NCBI RefSeq assembly: GCF_001305595.1
Contig: NZ_CP012401.1
Coordinates: 2,057,001-2,121,000, forward strand
From: Azospirillum thiophilum
GTDB lineage: Bacteria; Pseudomonadota; Alphaproteobacteria; Azospirillales; Azospirillaceae
Direction: 5' to 3'
DNA: 64,000 bases
Both the position numbers and the translations under genes were made by a program. The notes below the pieces were generated by a model, which saw only the letters and a list, made by a program, of their open reading frames with translations, had not been told where the DNA came from and made no database searches. Numbering within the stretch: position 1 is the stretch's first letter; each line of letters starts with the position of its first letter. This document shows, one piece after another, positions 52,070-61,301 of this stretch.

Positions 52070-54121
52070 ATGCAAGCTCCGACCATCCAGTCCGGGAGGC
52101 CCGCCTTGGGGAAGTTTGCCACCGTTCCGCCTGCCGAACATCCGCCTGTCGACACGTCCCGTCGCTGGCCCATCGGCGTGGAGGTGCAGCCTGGCGGCAT
52201 CCTTCCGTGCGCCCTTCCGTGCGCCCATGCGCGGGTCTGGGCGCCCGAGGCGGAGCGGGTGGAACTAGTGATCGGGCCGGACGGGCGTACCGCGGTGCTG
52301 GAGAGCGAGGGTAACGGCTATTTCTCCGGCGCGGTGCCTGGGCTGGAGGCCGGCGCGCTCTACCGGTTCCGGCTGGACGGCAGGGAGACGCTCTATCCCG
52401 ACCCGATGTCGCGCTTCCAGCCGGACGGGCCGCACGGTCCCTCGCAACTGGTCGATCCGCACCGTTTCGCCTGGACCGACCAGGGCTGGAGCGGCCGGCC
52501 GATCGCCGGTCAGGTCATCTACGAGATGCACATCGGCACCTTCACCCGGGAAGGCAGTTGGGACGCGGCGCTGGCGGAACTGCAGGCGCTGGCCGAACTC
52601 GGCGTCACGGTGCTGGAGGTGATGCCGGTCTCGGACTTCCCCGGCCGCTTCGGCTGGGGCTATGACGGGGTGAACCTGTTCGCGCCGACGCACCTGTATG
52701 GCGATCCCGACGCCATGCGCCGCTTCGTCGACGGGGCGCACCGGCTGGGGCTCGCCGTCATCCTCGACGTCGTCTACAACCATCTGGGCCCGGACGGCAA
52801 TTATCTGAAATGCTTCGCCGGAGCGTACTTCACCGACCGCTACAAAAACGACTGGGGCGAGTCGATCAATTTCGATGGTCGCGTTTCCGCTCCGGTGCGC
52901 GAATATTTCCTCACCAATGCCGCCTTCTGGATCGAGGAATACCATTTGGACGGGCTGCGGCTCGACGCCACCCAGTCGATCTTCGACGCCAGCACCCCGC
53001 ACATCCTGACCGACATCTCCCGTGTCGTGCGCGAGGCCGCCGGCCATCGTGCCGTCATCCTGGTGGGAGAGAACGAGCCGCAGCACTCCAGCATGGTGAA
53101 GCCGGCCGGGGAGGGCGGTTATGGGCTCTGCGCCATCTGGAACGACGATTTCCACCATTCCGCCATGGTGGCGCTGACCGGCCGGATGGAGGCCTATTAC
53201 AGCGACTACCGCGGCACGCCGCAGGAACTGGTGTCGGCGGCGAAGTACGGTTTCCTCTATCAGGGCCAATGGTATGGCTGGCAGGGCAAGCGCCGCGGCA
53301 TGCCGGCCTTCGGAATGCCGCAACCGGCCTTCATCGCCTTCCTGCAGAACCATGACCAGATCGCCAACTCGGCCCGCGGCCAGCGCCTGCATGCGCTGAC
53401 CACGCCGGGCCGGCTGCGGGCGATGACGGCGCTGACCCTGCTCGGCCCGGCCACGCCGATGCTGTTCCAGGGACAGGAGTTCGCGGCCAGCGCCCCATTC
53501 CTCTATTTCGCCGACCATCAACCCGAACTTGCGGCCATGGTCGGGAAGGGGCGGGCGGAGTTCCTGAGCCAGTTCCCCAGCATCGCCGACCCGGCGATGC
53601 TGGAGGGTTTGTCCAGGCCGGACGCCGAGGACGGCTTCACCCGTTGCAAGCTCGACCACCGGGAGCGTGAGACCAACGCCGGTGTCTGGGCGCTGCACCG
53701 CGACCTGCTGCGGCTGCGCCGCGAGGATCCGGTCTTCTCCGCCCAGCGGGCCGGCGGGCCGGAGGGTGGACTGGATGGTGCCGTGCTGGGCGAGGAAGCC
53801 TTCGTCCTGCGCTTTTTCCATGACGGTGAAGAGGGCGGCGACCGGCTGCTGCTGGTCAATCTGGGTCGTGACCTGACGCTGCCCGCGCTGGCCGAGCCGC
53901 TGCTTGCTCCGCCCGGGGATGGCGCCTGGACGGTGCTGTGGTCGAGCGAGGAACCTGCCTATGGCGGCTGCGGAACGGCGCCGGTGGAGCGGCCGGGCGG
54001 CGCATGGCGGCTGCCCGGCCATGCCGCCCTGGTGCTGGGGCCGGCGCGCGGCTTCCCGACGGAAAGCGACGGTGCCGGGGGCGACACAACCCCGGTCATC
54101 GTGGTTTCCAAAAGCATGTAA
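52070..54121 (+). CDS. treZ: Malto-oligosyltrehalose trehalohydrolase
   Basis: The protein has 683 residues from the ATG at 52070, with AGGGAG upstream; an earlier in-frame TTG at 52055 is less likely. It has an N-terminal CBM48-like domain (about 40-110) and a GH13 barrel with FGWGYDGVNLFAPTHLYG, the nucleophile D299 (DGLRLDATQSI), the acid E334 (LVGENEP) and D429 (LQNHDQIAN). The LDVVYNHLGPDGNYL block is typical of TreZ. It releases trehalose from maltooligosyl-trehalose made by TreY; treY is not in this window. The debranching gene follows by 25 bases. Confidence 0.93.
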   Translation: MQAPTIQSGRPALGKFATVPPAEHPPVDTSRRWPIGVEVQPGGILPCALPCAHARVWAPEAERVELVIGPDGRTAVLESEGNGYFSGAVPGLEAGALYRFRLDGRETLYPDPMSRFQPDGPHGPSQLVDPHRFAWTDQGWSGRPIAGQVIYEMHIGTFTREGSWDAALAELQALAELGVTVLEVMPVSDFPGRFGWGYDGVNLFAPTHLYGDPDAMRRFVDGAHRLGLAVILDVVYNHLGPDGNYLKCFAGAYFTDRYKNDWGESINFDGRVSAPVREYFLTNAAFWIEEYHLDGLRLDATQSIFDASTPHILTDISRVVREAAGHRAVILVGENEPQHSSMVKPAGEGGYGLCAIWNDDFHHSAMVALTGRMEAYYSDYRGTPQELVSAAKYGFLYQGQWYGWQGKRRGMPAFGMPQPAFIAFLQNHDQIANSARGQRLHALTTPGRLRAMTALTLLGPATPMLFQGQEFAASAPFLYFADHQPELAAMVGKGRAEFLSQFPSIADPAMLEGLSRPDAEDGFTRCKLDHRERETNAGVWALHRDLLRLRREDPVFSAQRAGGPEGGLDGAVLGEEAFVLRFFHDGEEGGDRLLLVNLGRDLTLPALAEPLLAPPGDGAWTVLWSSEEPAYGGCGTAPVERPGGAWRLPGHAALVLGPARGFPTESDGAGGDTTPVIVVSKSM

Positions 54122-54146
54122 ACGCACAGCAGATCGCAGGTCCATC

Positions 54147-56183
54147 ATGTCTGATTTCGTTCGCACCCTGTCGCACGACGTGCTCGAGAACGGTTCCGAC
54201 AGCACGGGAACCCGGGAATGGCTCGTCGCGAACGGCCTCGGCGGCTACGCATCGGGGGCGGTTTCGGGGGCGGTGACGCGGCGTTACCACGGGCTGCTGA
54301 TCGCGGCGCTGCCGGCACCGCTCGGCCGGGTACTGATGCTGAGCCAGTTGAGCGACACCGTCGTCGATGCCGACGGCCGTGATTACTGGTTGAGCAGCCG
54401 CGAGGCGAGCGGCGACCCCGGCGAGGATGGGCAGACCGCGGCATTGCAGGAATTCCGGATGGAATCCGGCCTGCCGGTCTGGCGCTTCCGTGCCGGCAGC
54501 GTGCTGATCGAGAAGCAGATCGTGCTGCCGCACGGACAGAACATCGTCCATGTGACCTATCGTGTGCTGGAGGCCGGACAGGCAGTCCAGTTGCGGCTGC
54601 GCCCCGTGCTGGCCTTCCGGACACAGGAATCGGCGGTGGACAAGCCGCTGGCCGGCGCCTACCGCATCACCGCGGAGGGTCAGCGCTACGAGGTGTCGGC
54701 CGGTCCCGACCTGCCGGTCCTGCGCATGGCGATCGAGGGCGGGGACTTTTCCATGACGCTCGACGGCGGCATCCGCCGCGAGATCTATTACCGGGTGGAG
54801 GACGAGCGTGGCTACCAGGCGCGCGGCTCGCTGTGGACGCCCGGCTATTTCAGCGGTGAGGTCAGTGCCGGGCGGAGCATCACCTTCGCCGCCGCGACCG
54901 AAGAGTGGTGGCGGCTGGAAGCCTTGCCGCCGGGCGACGTGCTGGGATTCGAGACGGAACGCCGCCGCCGCATCATCCAGAACGCCCACCCGTCCCTGCG
55001 CACCGGCGCCATGGCGGACCTCGTGTTGTCCGCCGACAGCTTCCTGTTCGTGCCGGCCGGCCGCGTCGCCGACCAGATGCGGGCACGGGCGGAGGGCGAG
55101 GAGGTGCGGACGGTGATCGCCGGCTACCACTGGTTCACCGATTGGGGTCGCGACACCATGATCGCGCTGGAAGGGCTGACGCTGGCCACCGGCCGCCACA
55201 TGGAGGCCGGCTGGATCCTGCACACCTTCGGCCACTACATCCGCGACGGCCTGATTCCCAACATGTTCCCCGACGGCAAGGATCGCGGGCTGTACCATAC
55301 GGCGGATGCCACGCTGTGGTTCTTCCATGCGCTGAACCGCTATCTGGGCGTCACCGGCGACCGCGACACGCTGCGGCTGCTGTTGCCAAGGCTGCGCGAG
55401 GTGATCGACTTCCACCGCCGCGGCACCCGTTTCGGCATCGGCGTCGATCCCCGCGACGGGCTGCTGCGCCAGGGCCAGGAGGGCTACCAGCTGACCTGGA
55501 TGGACGCCAAGGTCGAGGATTGGGTGGTCACGCCGCGCCGGGGCAAGGCGGTGGAGATCAATGCCCTGTGGTACAACGCATTGCGCCTGATGGCAGGCTG
55601 GCTGCGCGAGGAGGAGGGCGAGGCCACGGCACGCCCGCTGGACGAGTTGGCCGATCAGGCATACGCCTCCTTCAACGCCCGCTTTTGGTGCCAGTCGGCC
55701 GGCCACCTGTTCGACGTGGTGGACGGGGACCATGGCGACGACATCGCGTGCCGGCCCAACCAGATCTTCGCCGTCTCGCTCGACCATCCGGTGCTGGAGC
55801 GCGACCGGTGGGAGCCCGTGGTGGAGACGGTGCGCAGCCGGTTGCTGACCCCGGTCGGGCTGCGGTCGCTGGCACCGGGCAGCCATGACTACAAGGCCAA
55901 ATATTTCGGCGACCTGCGGGCGCGCGACGCGGCCTATCACCAGGGCACCGTCTGGGGCTGGCTGATCGGCCCCTATGTCGATGCATGGCTGAAGCTGCAT
56001 CCGGAGGACAAGGCGGGAGCGCGCCGGCTGCTGGAGAGCTTCCTGCCCCATCTGGACGAGGCCGGCATCGGCACCATCAGCGAAATCTTCGATGCAGAGG
56101 CCCCTTTCACCCCGCGCGGCTGCATCTCCCAGGCCTGGAGCGTGGCCGAGGTCCTGCGCTGCTGGGTGAAGACTGAGGGATAG
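54147..56183 (+). CDS. Amylo-alpha-1,6-glucosidase / glycogen debranching enzyme (GH133)
   Basis: The protein has 678 residues from the ATG at 54147. The N-terminal GDE domain opens EWLVANGLGGYASGAVSGAVTRRYHGLL. The GH133 catalytic region carries AGYHWFTDWGRDTMIALEGLTLATGR near 325-350, TWMDAKVEDWVVTPRRGKAVEINALWYNAL near 450-480, and YHQGTVWGWLIGPYVDAWL near 595. It removes alpha-1,6 branches from glycogen or malto-dextrins and pairs naturally with treZ upstream in turning glycogen into trehalose. The gap of 25 bases suggests one operon. Confidence 0.92.
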   Translation: MSDFVRTLSHDVLENGSDSTGTREWLVANGLGGYASGAVSGAVTRRYHGLLIAALPAPLGRVLMLSQLSDTVVDADGRDYWLSSREASGDPGEDGQTAALQEFRMESGLPVWRFRAGSVLIEKQIVLPHGQNIVHVTYRVLEAGQAVQLRLRPVLAFRTQESAVDKPLAGAYRITAEGQRYEVSAGPDLPVLRMAIEGGDFSMTLDGGIRREIYYRVEDERGYQARGSLWTPGYFSGEVSAGRSITFAAATEEWWRLEALPPGDVLGFETERRRRIIQNAHPSLRTGAMADLVLSADSFLFVPAGRVADQMRARAEGEEVRTVIAGYHWFTDWGRDTMIALEGLTLATGRHMEAGWILHTFGHYIRDGLIPNMFPDGKDRGLYHTADATLWFFHALNRYLGVTGDRDTLRLLLPRLREVIDFHRRGTRFGIGVDPRDGLLRQGQEGYQLTWMDAKVEDWVVTPRRGKAVEINALWYNALRLMAGWLREEEGEATARPLDELADQAYASFNARFWCQSAGHLFDVVDGDHGDDIACRPNQIFAVSLDHPVLERDRWEPVVETVRSRLLTPVGLRSLAPGSHDYKAKYFGDLRARDAAYHQGTVWGWLIGPYVDAWLKLHPEDKAGARRLLESFLPHLDEAGIGTISEIFDAEAPFTPRGCISQAWSVAEVLRCWVKTEG

Positions 56184-56771
56184 GCCTGCGGTCGTTGCCG
56201 GCCCGTTTAGACGAAGGGCATAAGGCCCGCGACGAAGGTTGCTTCCCCTGTAACAATGGTGCAATGGCCTTGGAGGCAGTTGTCAACAGGGCACAATCGG
56301 GTGTGAAATCGACGTGCCGGCTGGAATGTGACAGATTTCGGTTGACACGCAGCCCAGGCTTCCAAAGGCATGAATAGTAGTTTCTCTTTATGGATCAGGT
56401 GCTTACAGAAATTGCCTGATTTTTGGGCAAACACCGTGAGGCCCTTGAATCGCCTAATGCGAATCGGGGCTGCCCACGGCTTGCCCACACAGTTATCCAC
56501 AGCGTCTGTGGAGACCGCTGGCCCGGCTGGCGGTCATGCCTTCCGCCGCGCCTGCCTGTAGCCTGTTCGTCGCGACCTGTCCGTTGGTTCCCTGTGCTTT
56601 CGACCAATGGCAGGGATGGACCCGGTCCAACGGGGTAATCGGTTTGGATTTTGGCCAAGCCGGGAAAAGTCTCCTATAGTTTCCCTGCCAGTCTCTTCAG
56701 CGCCCTGTCCATCCGGATGGTTCCGATCATTCGGATCGGCGGCAGGGGGGATAGCCAGAGCGGAGGTGCCA
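56184..56771. other. Long intergenic region with a DnaA-box-like site
   Basis: These 588 bases are less GC-rich than the genes (notably 56330-56420) and hold no supported gene. A perfect TTATCCACA lies at 56493-56501, with the looser TTGCCCACA at 56481-56489 just before it. A TTGACA hexamer lies at 56342-56347 without a good -10. One DnaA box alone does not make an origin; it may be a promoter-proximal DnaA site. Confidence 0.5.
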
Positions 56772-57122
56772 ATGCGGAACGTTGTGCGGAGCGTTGCCGG
56801 CGCGCCGTATCCGGCGGTCCGGACCGGTTGGGCCGCCGGGGTGCCGGAAGAAGCCTCCCGCCGCCGCGGCACGGTCGGCCTGCTGGCCGCGCTGGCCGGT
56901 CCGGTGCTGGGGGCGACCGTTCTGGGTGCGCTGATCCTGCATCTGATGGCCGGTCTGGTCGCGCGTCTTCCCGTTTCCGACGCCCTGGGTGCTGTGTCGA
57001 TCATGGCCGGCATGACGGTGGTTCTCGTCACCCTGCTGCCCTTTGCCTTGCTGTGGGTACGGCGGGCGCAACGGGTCTGGGCGGATGTCCAGAATGCCGG
57101 GCAGGACGATGCCCGCCGCTGA
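56772..57122 (+). CDS. Small membrane protein, function unknown
   Basis: The protein has 116 residues with GGAGG before the ATG. Two hydrophobic spans are visible at about residues 35-63 (GTVGLLAALAGPVLGATVLGALILHLMAG) and 75-95 (VSIMAGMTVVLVTLLPFALLWV). The ends are Arg-rich and probably cytoplasmic. No family is recognised. Confidence 0.65.
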   Translation: MRNVVRSVAGAPYPAVRTGWAAGVPEEASRRRGTVGLLAALAGPVLGATVLGALILHLMAGLVARLPVSDALGAVSIMAGMTVVLVTLLPFALLWVRRAQRVWADVQNAGQDDARR

Positions 57123-57245
57123 CAAGCGGTCAGGGATTACCCGAAGGCTCTTTCCCGCAGGAATCCGTTGCTCCCGGCGCTTCACCCGCGTTTAATCGCT
57201 GGCGGGGGCGGTATCGCGCCGTTCTGCGGTGTTCCGGGGGCATGG

Positions 57246-57608
57246 ATGGGGCTTTTCGACTTCCTGAAAGTCACGGTGAGCGACAAGAAGGCGGCAAAGC
57301 CGGCCGGCCGGCTTCCGGTCAGCGTCGTGGAGTTCGACGGGAAGTGCTTTCCCATCGTGTCGCTGACTCCCAAGGGCTTCGTCGCCCGTAGCTTCGATGG
57401 ATCGCTGATCGCCGGCCAGAACGCACGGGTGTCGGTGCGGGTCGACGATGCTTCCGGAAAATTCTCCTTCTCCACGACCGTGACCGTGGTGGAAGTCAAG
57501 GGGGCGAGCCTGGGAGCGACCTGGACGTTGCTGCCGGCGGACGTCCAATCGGCGATCCGCCAGTACGCCCAGCTTCGCAAGCAACAGGACGCTAAAACCG
57601 CGAAGTAG
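57246..57608 (+). CDS. PilZ-like small beta protein
   Basis: The protein has 120 residues from the ATG at 57246. A run of strands (LPVSVVEFDGKCFPIVSLTPKGFVARSFDGSLIAGQNARVSVRV, then FSFSTTVTVVEVKGASLGATWTLL) has the spacing of a PilZ domain, including the V-S-L-T-x-K-G-F turn in place of D/N-x-S-x2-G. The RxxxR c-di-GMP motif is not clear, so it may be a non-binding PilZ-like protein. It ends in a helix, AIRQYAQLRKQ. Confidence 0.5.
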   Translation: MGLFDFLKVTVSDKKAAKPAGRLPVSVVEFDGKCFPIVSLTPKGFVARSFDGSLIAGQNARVSVRVDDASGKFSFSTTVTVVEVKGASLGATWTLLPADVQSAIRQYAQLRKQQDAKTAK

Positions 57609-57664
57609 GGTACTGCCCGTCTTTCCCCGCTCCCGAGCCGGCCGGAGCCGGCCCCCGGCCCCCC

Positions 57665-59299
57665 TTACTGGCGGTCGGTCGCCGCGTCGGCAGGCGGCGA
57701 CGGCATTCCGGCATTGACGATCTTGGGAAGCGTCAGGTTGCGTGCCCTATCCAGCCATTCCGACAGCGTGACGAACTCGCACCCCTTTTGCCGCAGTTCG
57801 GCGATCACGCGGGGCAGGGCCTGTGCGGTGGAGGGATAGGTGGAGTGCATCAGGAAGACGTTGCCCGGCATGCCGCCGGCCTTGATCTGGCTGACGATCT
57901 TGTCGGCGTTGCGGACCTGCCAGTCGCGGGTATCGACCGACCATAGGACGGAGCCCATGCGCTCTTCCCGCGCGATGGCCAGCAGATCTTCCGAATAGCG
58001 TCCGTAGGGCGGGCGGAACAGCACCGGATTGGCACCGAATTCGCGCAGGATGCGGTTGGCCTCGGTGATCTCGTAACGCGCCCCGGCCGCGTCCATCTTG
58101 CGCAGGTCGGAATGGGTCAGGCTGTGGTTGCCGATCTCGTGCCCGCTCACGACGAAGTCGTGGATCAGTTCCCCGTGCCGTTCGGCGATGCGCCCGACCG
58201 GGAAATAGGTGGCGCGTACACCCTCGCGGTTCAGGATGTCCAGGACCTGACGGGTGACCGTGCGGTGCGGACCGTCGTCGAAAGTCAGGGCGCAGAGGTT
58301 CCAGTTCTGCTTCTTCAGCGTCGCCGGCATCACGTCGTAGCGCGAATCCGGCATCACCGAGCGCAGCCGGCCCTTGCGGCGGCTGTGTTGCTCGATGTCC
58401 GCCATCGTGCGGGCATCTTCCTCGCTGTAGATGATCGTGCCGTCGGCCGGCGGTATCGCAAGGGCGACCGACGGTGGAGGCGGGGCGAGCGGTGCCGCGA
58501 CGGCCGAGCCGATGGGCGCCAGGACCGAGGTGGTGGTGCCCGGCTGCGGCGGCTCGGGCTTGACGGCGGGCTGCGGTACCTCCGGTATGATGGCCGGTTG
58601 CGGCACCTCCGGCTTGGTGGCCGGTTGTGGTTCGGCCGAAGGCTGCGCGACGGCGACGGTCACGGCCGGCGGTTTGGCCGGTGCCGGGGCGGGAGCGGCG
58701 GCGGCCGGCATCGGGGAATTCGCTGCTACGGCCGCCGTCTGGGCGTTTGGAACCTGTGCGGCGGACGGCGCAGGCCGATCGACGACGAGGCAGCCGAAGC
58801 CGGCACCGACGAGCTTGCGGCACAGCGCCTTCGGATCGACGCCCTTGCCGATCTGGGCGTACAGAGCCACGCCGCCGGACTCGCTCTTGCCGTCCAGCAG
58901 CATGACCGACGCGGTCAGGTTGGCGGTCAGCTCCGGCTCGCGCCGTTGCAGGCTTTTCCAGCTCCACCATGCGTCGCCGTCGCCGGAATAGATGCCGAGT
59001 TGCAACACCGGTCCATTGGCCGTGGGCGTCGCGGCGGGCTTTTCTTCCGCCTTGGCAGAAGCTGCGGCCGGAGCGGCCGTCTGCTTCGCGGCGGGCGGGC
59101 GTTGCGGTCGGGTTTCAGCGGCATGGGACGACGCCGGCAGGCTCAGGGCGCCGCCCAGCAGGGCCGTAGCGACCACCACCGTGCCGAGCAGGCTGCCGTG
59201 CTGCCGGACGACCGGTGCGGCGACTCGGCTGCGGACGGCGTCGGCCACCCTGGGGGAGGGGGCGGGAAAGGCGGCGTTCGGCCAAAGGATGCGCAACAT
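57665..59299 (-). CDS. Polysaccharide deacetylase with SPOR-like domain
   Basis: The protein has 544 residues from the ATG at 59299. A signal anchor lies near residues 37-60 (LGTVVVATALLGGALSLPASSHA). A SPOR-like domain covers about 95-172 (VLQLGIYSGDGDAWWSWKSLQRREPEL ... FGCLVVD). A Pro/Ala/Val-rich linker with PEVPQPA-type repeats follows (about 175-290). The NodB catalytic domain begins near 340, with LTFDDGPH, GHEIGNHSLTH (metal ligands), RPPYGRYSED, SVDTRDW and LMHS. It would deacetylate a cell-wall or surface glycan, with SPOR possibly targeting it to septal peptidoglycan. Confidence 0.85.
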   Translation of the reverse strand: MLRILWPNAAFPAPSPRVADAVRSRVAAPVVRQHGSLLGTVVVATALLGGALSLPASSHAAETRPQRPPAAKQTAAPAAASAKAEEKPAATPTANGPVLQLGIYSGDGDAWWSWKSLQRREPELTANLTASVMLLDGKSESGGVALYAQIGKGVDPKALCRKLVGAGFGCLVVDRPAPSAAQVPNAQTAAVAANSPMPAAAAPAPAPAKPPAVTVAVAQPSAEPQPATKPEVPQPAIIPEVPQPAVKPEPPQPGTTTSVLAPIGSAVAAPLAPPPPSVALAIPPADGTIIYSEEDARTMADIEQHSRRKGRLRSVMPDSRYDVMPATLKKQNWNLCALTFDDGPHRTVTRQVLDILNREGVRATYFPVGRIAERHGELIHDFVVSGHEIGNHSLTHSDLRKMDAAGARYEITEANRILREFGANPVLFRPPYGRYSEDLLAIAREERMGSVLWSVDTRDWQVRNADKIVSQIKAGGMPGNVFLMHSTYPSTAQALPRVIAELRQKGCEFVTLSEWLDRARNLTLPKIVNAGMPSPPADAATDRQ

Positions 59300-59572
59300 A
59301 TCGGTCCCGTCGCTTGGCCCAGCCACAATCTGCGGGACCGCCGGTTGATCCCGGTGCAATATCACCCCGAAAGTATTAATTCAAACGACAAGCGGCGGAA
59401 TTGGGGCAAATCCGGCGGTTTTCGGGCAGGCGTTGCCGTTGGGAAACGGTGCGGTGCGACAAGGCCGGAACCGGCGGGGGAGCGGCGGGGTTCATTAGGG
59501 ACCGGCAGGATGGCCGGACAGCGCGCAAGACGCTTTCCAAGGCCTCCGCTCCCTTCACTCAAAGGCCCACCG

Positions 59573-59962
59573 ATGAAGACGACGCCCCATCATATGGACG
59601 AGGAACTGGAAAGCCGCATCCGCCGGCGTGCCCATGAAATCTGGGAGCGGGAAGGCCGTCCGGACGGGCGCGAGAATGCCCATTGGGAACTCGCCAGCGA
59701 GGAGATTGCGATCCAGGACAATTATCTGGACACGCTCAAGCCCAACCCGGCCGGGGGACCGGAAGCGACGGCGATGCGGACGGAACCGGTCGAACCGGTG
59801 CTGAGCATGGCGAACCAGGGAGAACAGCCGGGGCTTGCCGACCAGGGCGAGGAGTTCGGTATGCCGATGCGCGGCGACCGCGACGTCTGGCCGAGGCCGG
59901 ACGAGGCCGCCTCCACCGCCGTTCCGCCCAACCGCAGCAAGAAGACGCGCCGCCGGGCTTGA
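59573..59962 (+). CDS. DUF2934-family small protein
   Basis: The protein has 129 residues from the ATG at 59573. The DUF2934 pattern ESRIRRRAHEIWEREGRPDGRENAHWELASEEI is at about residues 12-44. The rest is disordered, with Pro, Glu and Gly and a basic tail (NRSKKTRRRA). The family's role is unknown; it is common in plant-associated alphaproteobacteria. It converges on the L,D-transpeptidase gene. Confidence 0.85.
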   Translation: MKTTPHHMDEELESRIRRRAHEIWEREGRPDGRENAHWELASEEIAIQDNYLDTLKPNPAGGPEATAMRTEPVEPVLSMANQGEQPGLADQGEEFGMPMRGDRDVWPRPDEAASTAVPPNRSKKTRRRA

Positions 59963-59984
59963 GCTTCCCGGCGGACGTCGGGAA

Positions 59985-61301
59985 TCAGGCGCGCGACGTG
60001 TCGGCAGGGACGGCACCGGCAGCAGGAGCGCCCTCCGACCCGGCCGTATCGGACCTGCCGCCCGTCGCCGCGGCGCGGCCGGTGTCGGTCGGGGGGGCCG
60101 CAGGCGTGGCCGGCATGGTGGACGGCGCATCCGTCGCCGGAACCGAGACGGTGGCCGGCGCGTCGTCCAGCCGGTCGTAGATGTCGGGATGCAGGCGGAC
60201 CGTTCCGTCCGTCTCCACGGTCGCGATCCAGTAGACGAACTGCACCGGCATGGGAGCCGCCAGCTTCACCCATTGCGGCTGTGGGCGGTCCAGCATGCGG
60301 TCGATGCGTGCCGGTGTCACGGTGGTTCCCTGGAGAAGCAGTTCGGCCAGGCGCCGCGGATCCTCCAGCCGCACGCAGCCGGAACTGATCGAGCGCAACT
60401 CGCGGGCGAACAGCCGTGGCTCGTTGGTGCCGTGCAGATAGATATCGTAAGGGTTGGTCAGGTTGAAGCGAAAGCGGCCAAGCGCATTGTGGTCGCCCGG
60501 CTGCTGCACGATCCGGACGCGACCGGGGCTGACTTCGTTCCAGTCGACCGTTTCGGGAGCCACCTCCTGCCCGTCGAGATAGACGACGGCGTTCTGGATG
60601 CCGGGCGTACCCTTGGCCCGTAGCATCGGCAGCTTGTCTTCCTTCAGGATGGTGGGTGGCACGGTCCAGGTCGGGTTGACGATGATGTGCGTGATCCGGT
60701 CGGTCAGCAGCGGCGTCTCGCGCGACGGCCGTCCGACGATGGCGCGCATCGTCAACTCCTCCTCTCCGCCGCGGACCAGTGTGGTGGTCTGGTCGGTCAG
60801 GTTCACCACCAGCACGCTGTCGGGCGCGGTGTCGCGGAAGCTGCGCATCGCCGCCGCACTCTGTCGCATCAGGGCCGCGGCCTCGGCGGGGGTACGGTCG
60901 AGCGCCGCGCGGGTGCCGGCCCCTACCAGCCCGTCCGGTTTCATTCGTTGCGAGAGCTGGAACGACTTCACCGCACGGTCGATGTCGATGGTGAACAGGT
61001 CGGACAGCTTGTCGGCCGGCAGCAGCCCCAACTCCACGAGCCGTTGCGCCAGACGGCCCACCCGTTCGCCCGCGCTGCCGAGCTTCATCAGCCCGCCTTC
61101 GCCGATCCGGGCTGAGACCTGCGGTGCGGCGCGGTCCAGTTCGACCGCGGCGGCATCCAGGCGGTCGGCCCATTGCGTCAGGGTGTCGCGGTAGGGCAGG
61201 GCGTCCGCCGGTGCGGCCCCAAGCAACGCCAGCGCCGATGCGGCGGCCAGTGCCAGGGCGGCCAGCTTGCGGGGCTTGTGGAGATCGGCGGATACGGTCA
61301 T
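59985..61301 (-). CDS. L,D-transpeptidase (YkuD/YcbB-like) with peptidoglycan-binding domain
   Basis: The protein has 438 residues. A signal peptide covers 1-35 (LAALALAAASALALLGAAPADA). A PG_binding_1-like helical domain (about 75-137, LAQRLVELGLLPADK ... AVKSFQLSQRMKPDGLVGAGTRAAL) precedes the YkuD domain. The catalytic motif H290-G ... S307-S-G-C309-V-R311 is intact. It forms 3-3 crosslinks or attaches proteins to peptidoglycan in the periplasm. The C-terminal 70 residues are Ala/Pro/Thr-rich and disordered. Confidence 0.93.
   Translation of the reverse strand: MTVSADLHKPRKLAALALAAASALALLGAAPADALPYRDTLTQWADRLDAAAVELDRAAPQVSARIGEGGLMKLGSAGERVGRLAQRLVELGLLPADKLSDLFTIDIDRAVKSFQLSQRMKPDGLVGAGTRAALDRTPAEAAALMRQSAAAMRSFRDTAPDSVLVVNLTDQTTTLVRGGEEELTMRAIVGRPSRETPLLTDRITHIIVNPTWTVPPTILKEDKLPMLRAKGTPGIQNAVVYLDGQEVAPETVDWNEVSPGRVRIVQQPGDHNALGRFRFNLTNPYDIYLHGTNEPRLFARELRSISSGCVRLEDPRRLAELLLQGTTVTPARIDRMLDRPQPQWVKLAAPMPVQFVYWIATVETDGTVRLHPDIYDRLDDAPATVSVPATDAPSTMPATPAAPPTDTGRAAATGGRSDTAGSEGAPAAGAVPADTSRA

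Noticed and set aside
56184-56771. Chromosomal replication origin
   Set aside because: Only one perfect DnaA box is present, with no AT-rich unwinding element pattern or typical origin genes adjacent.
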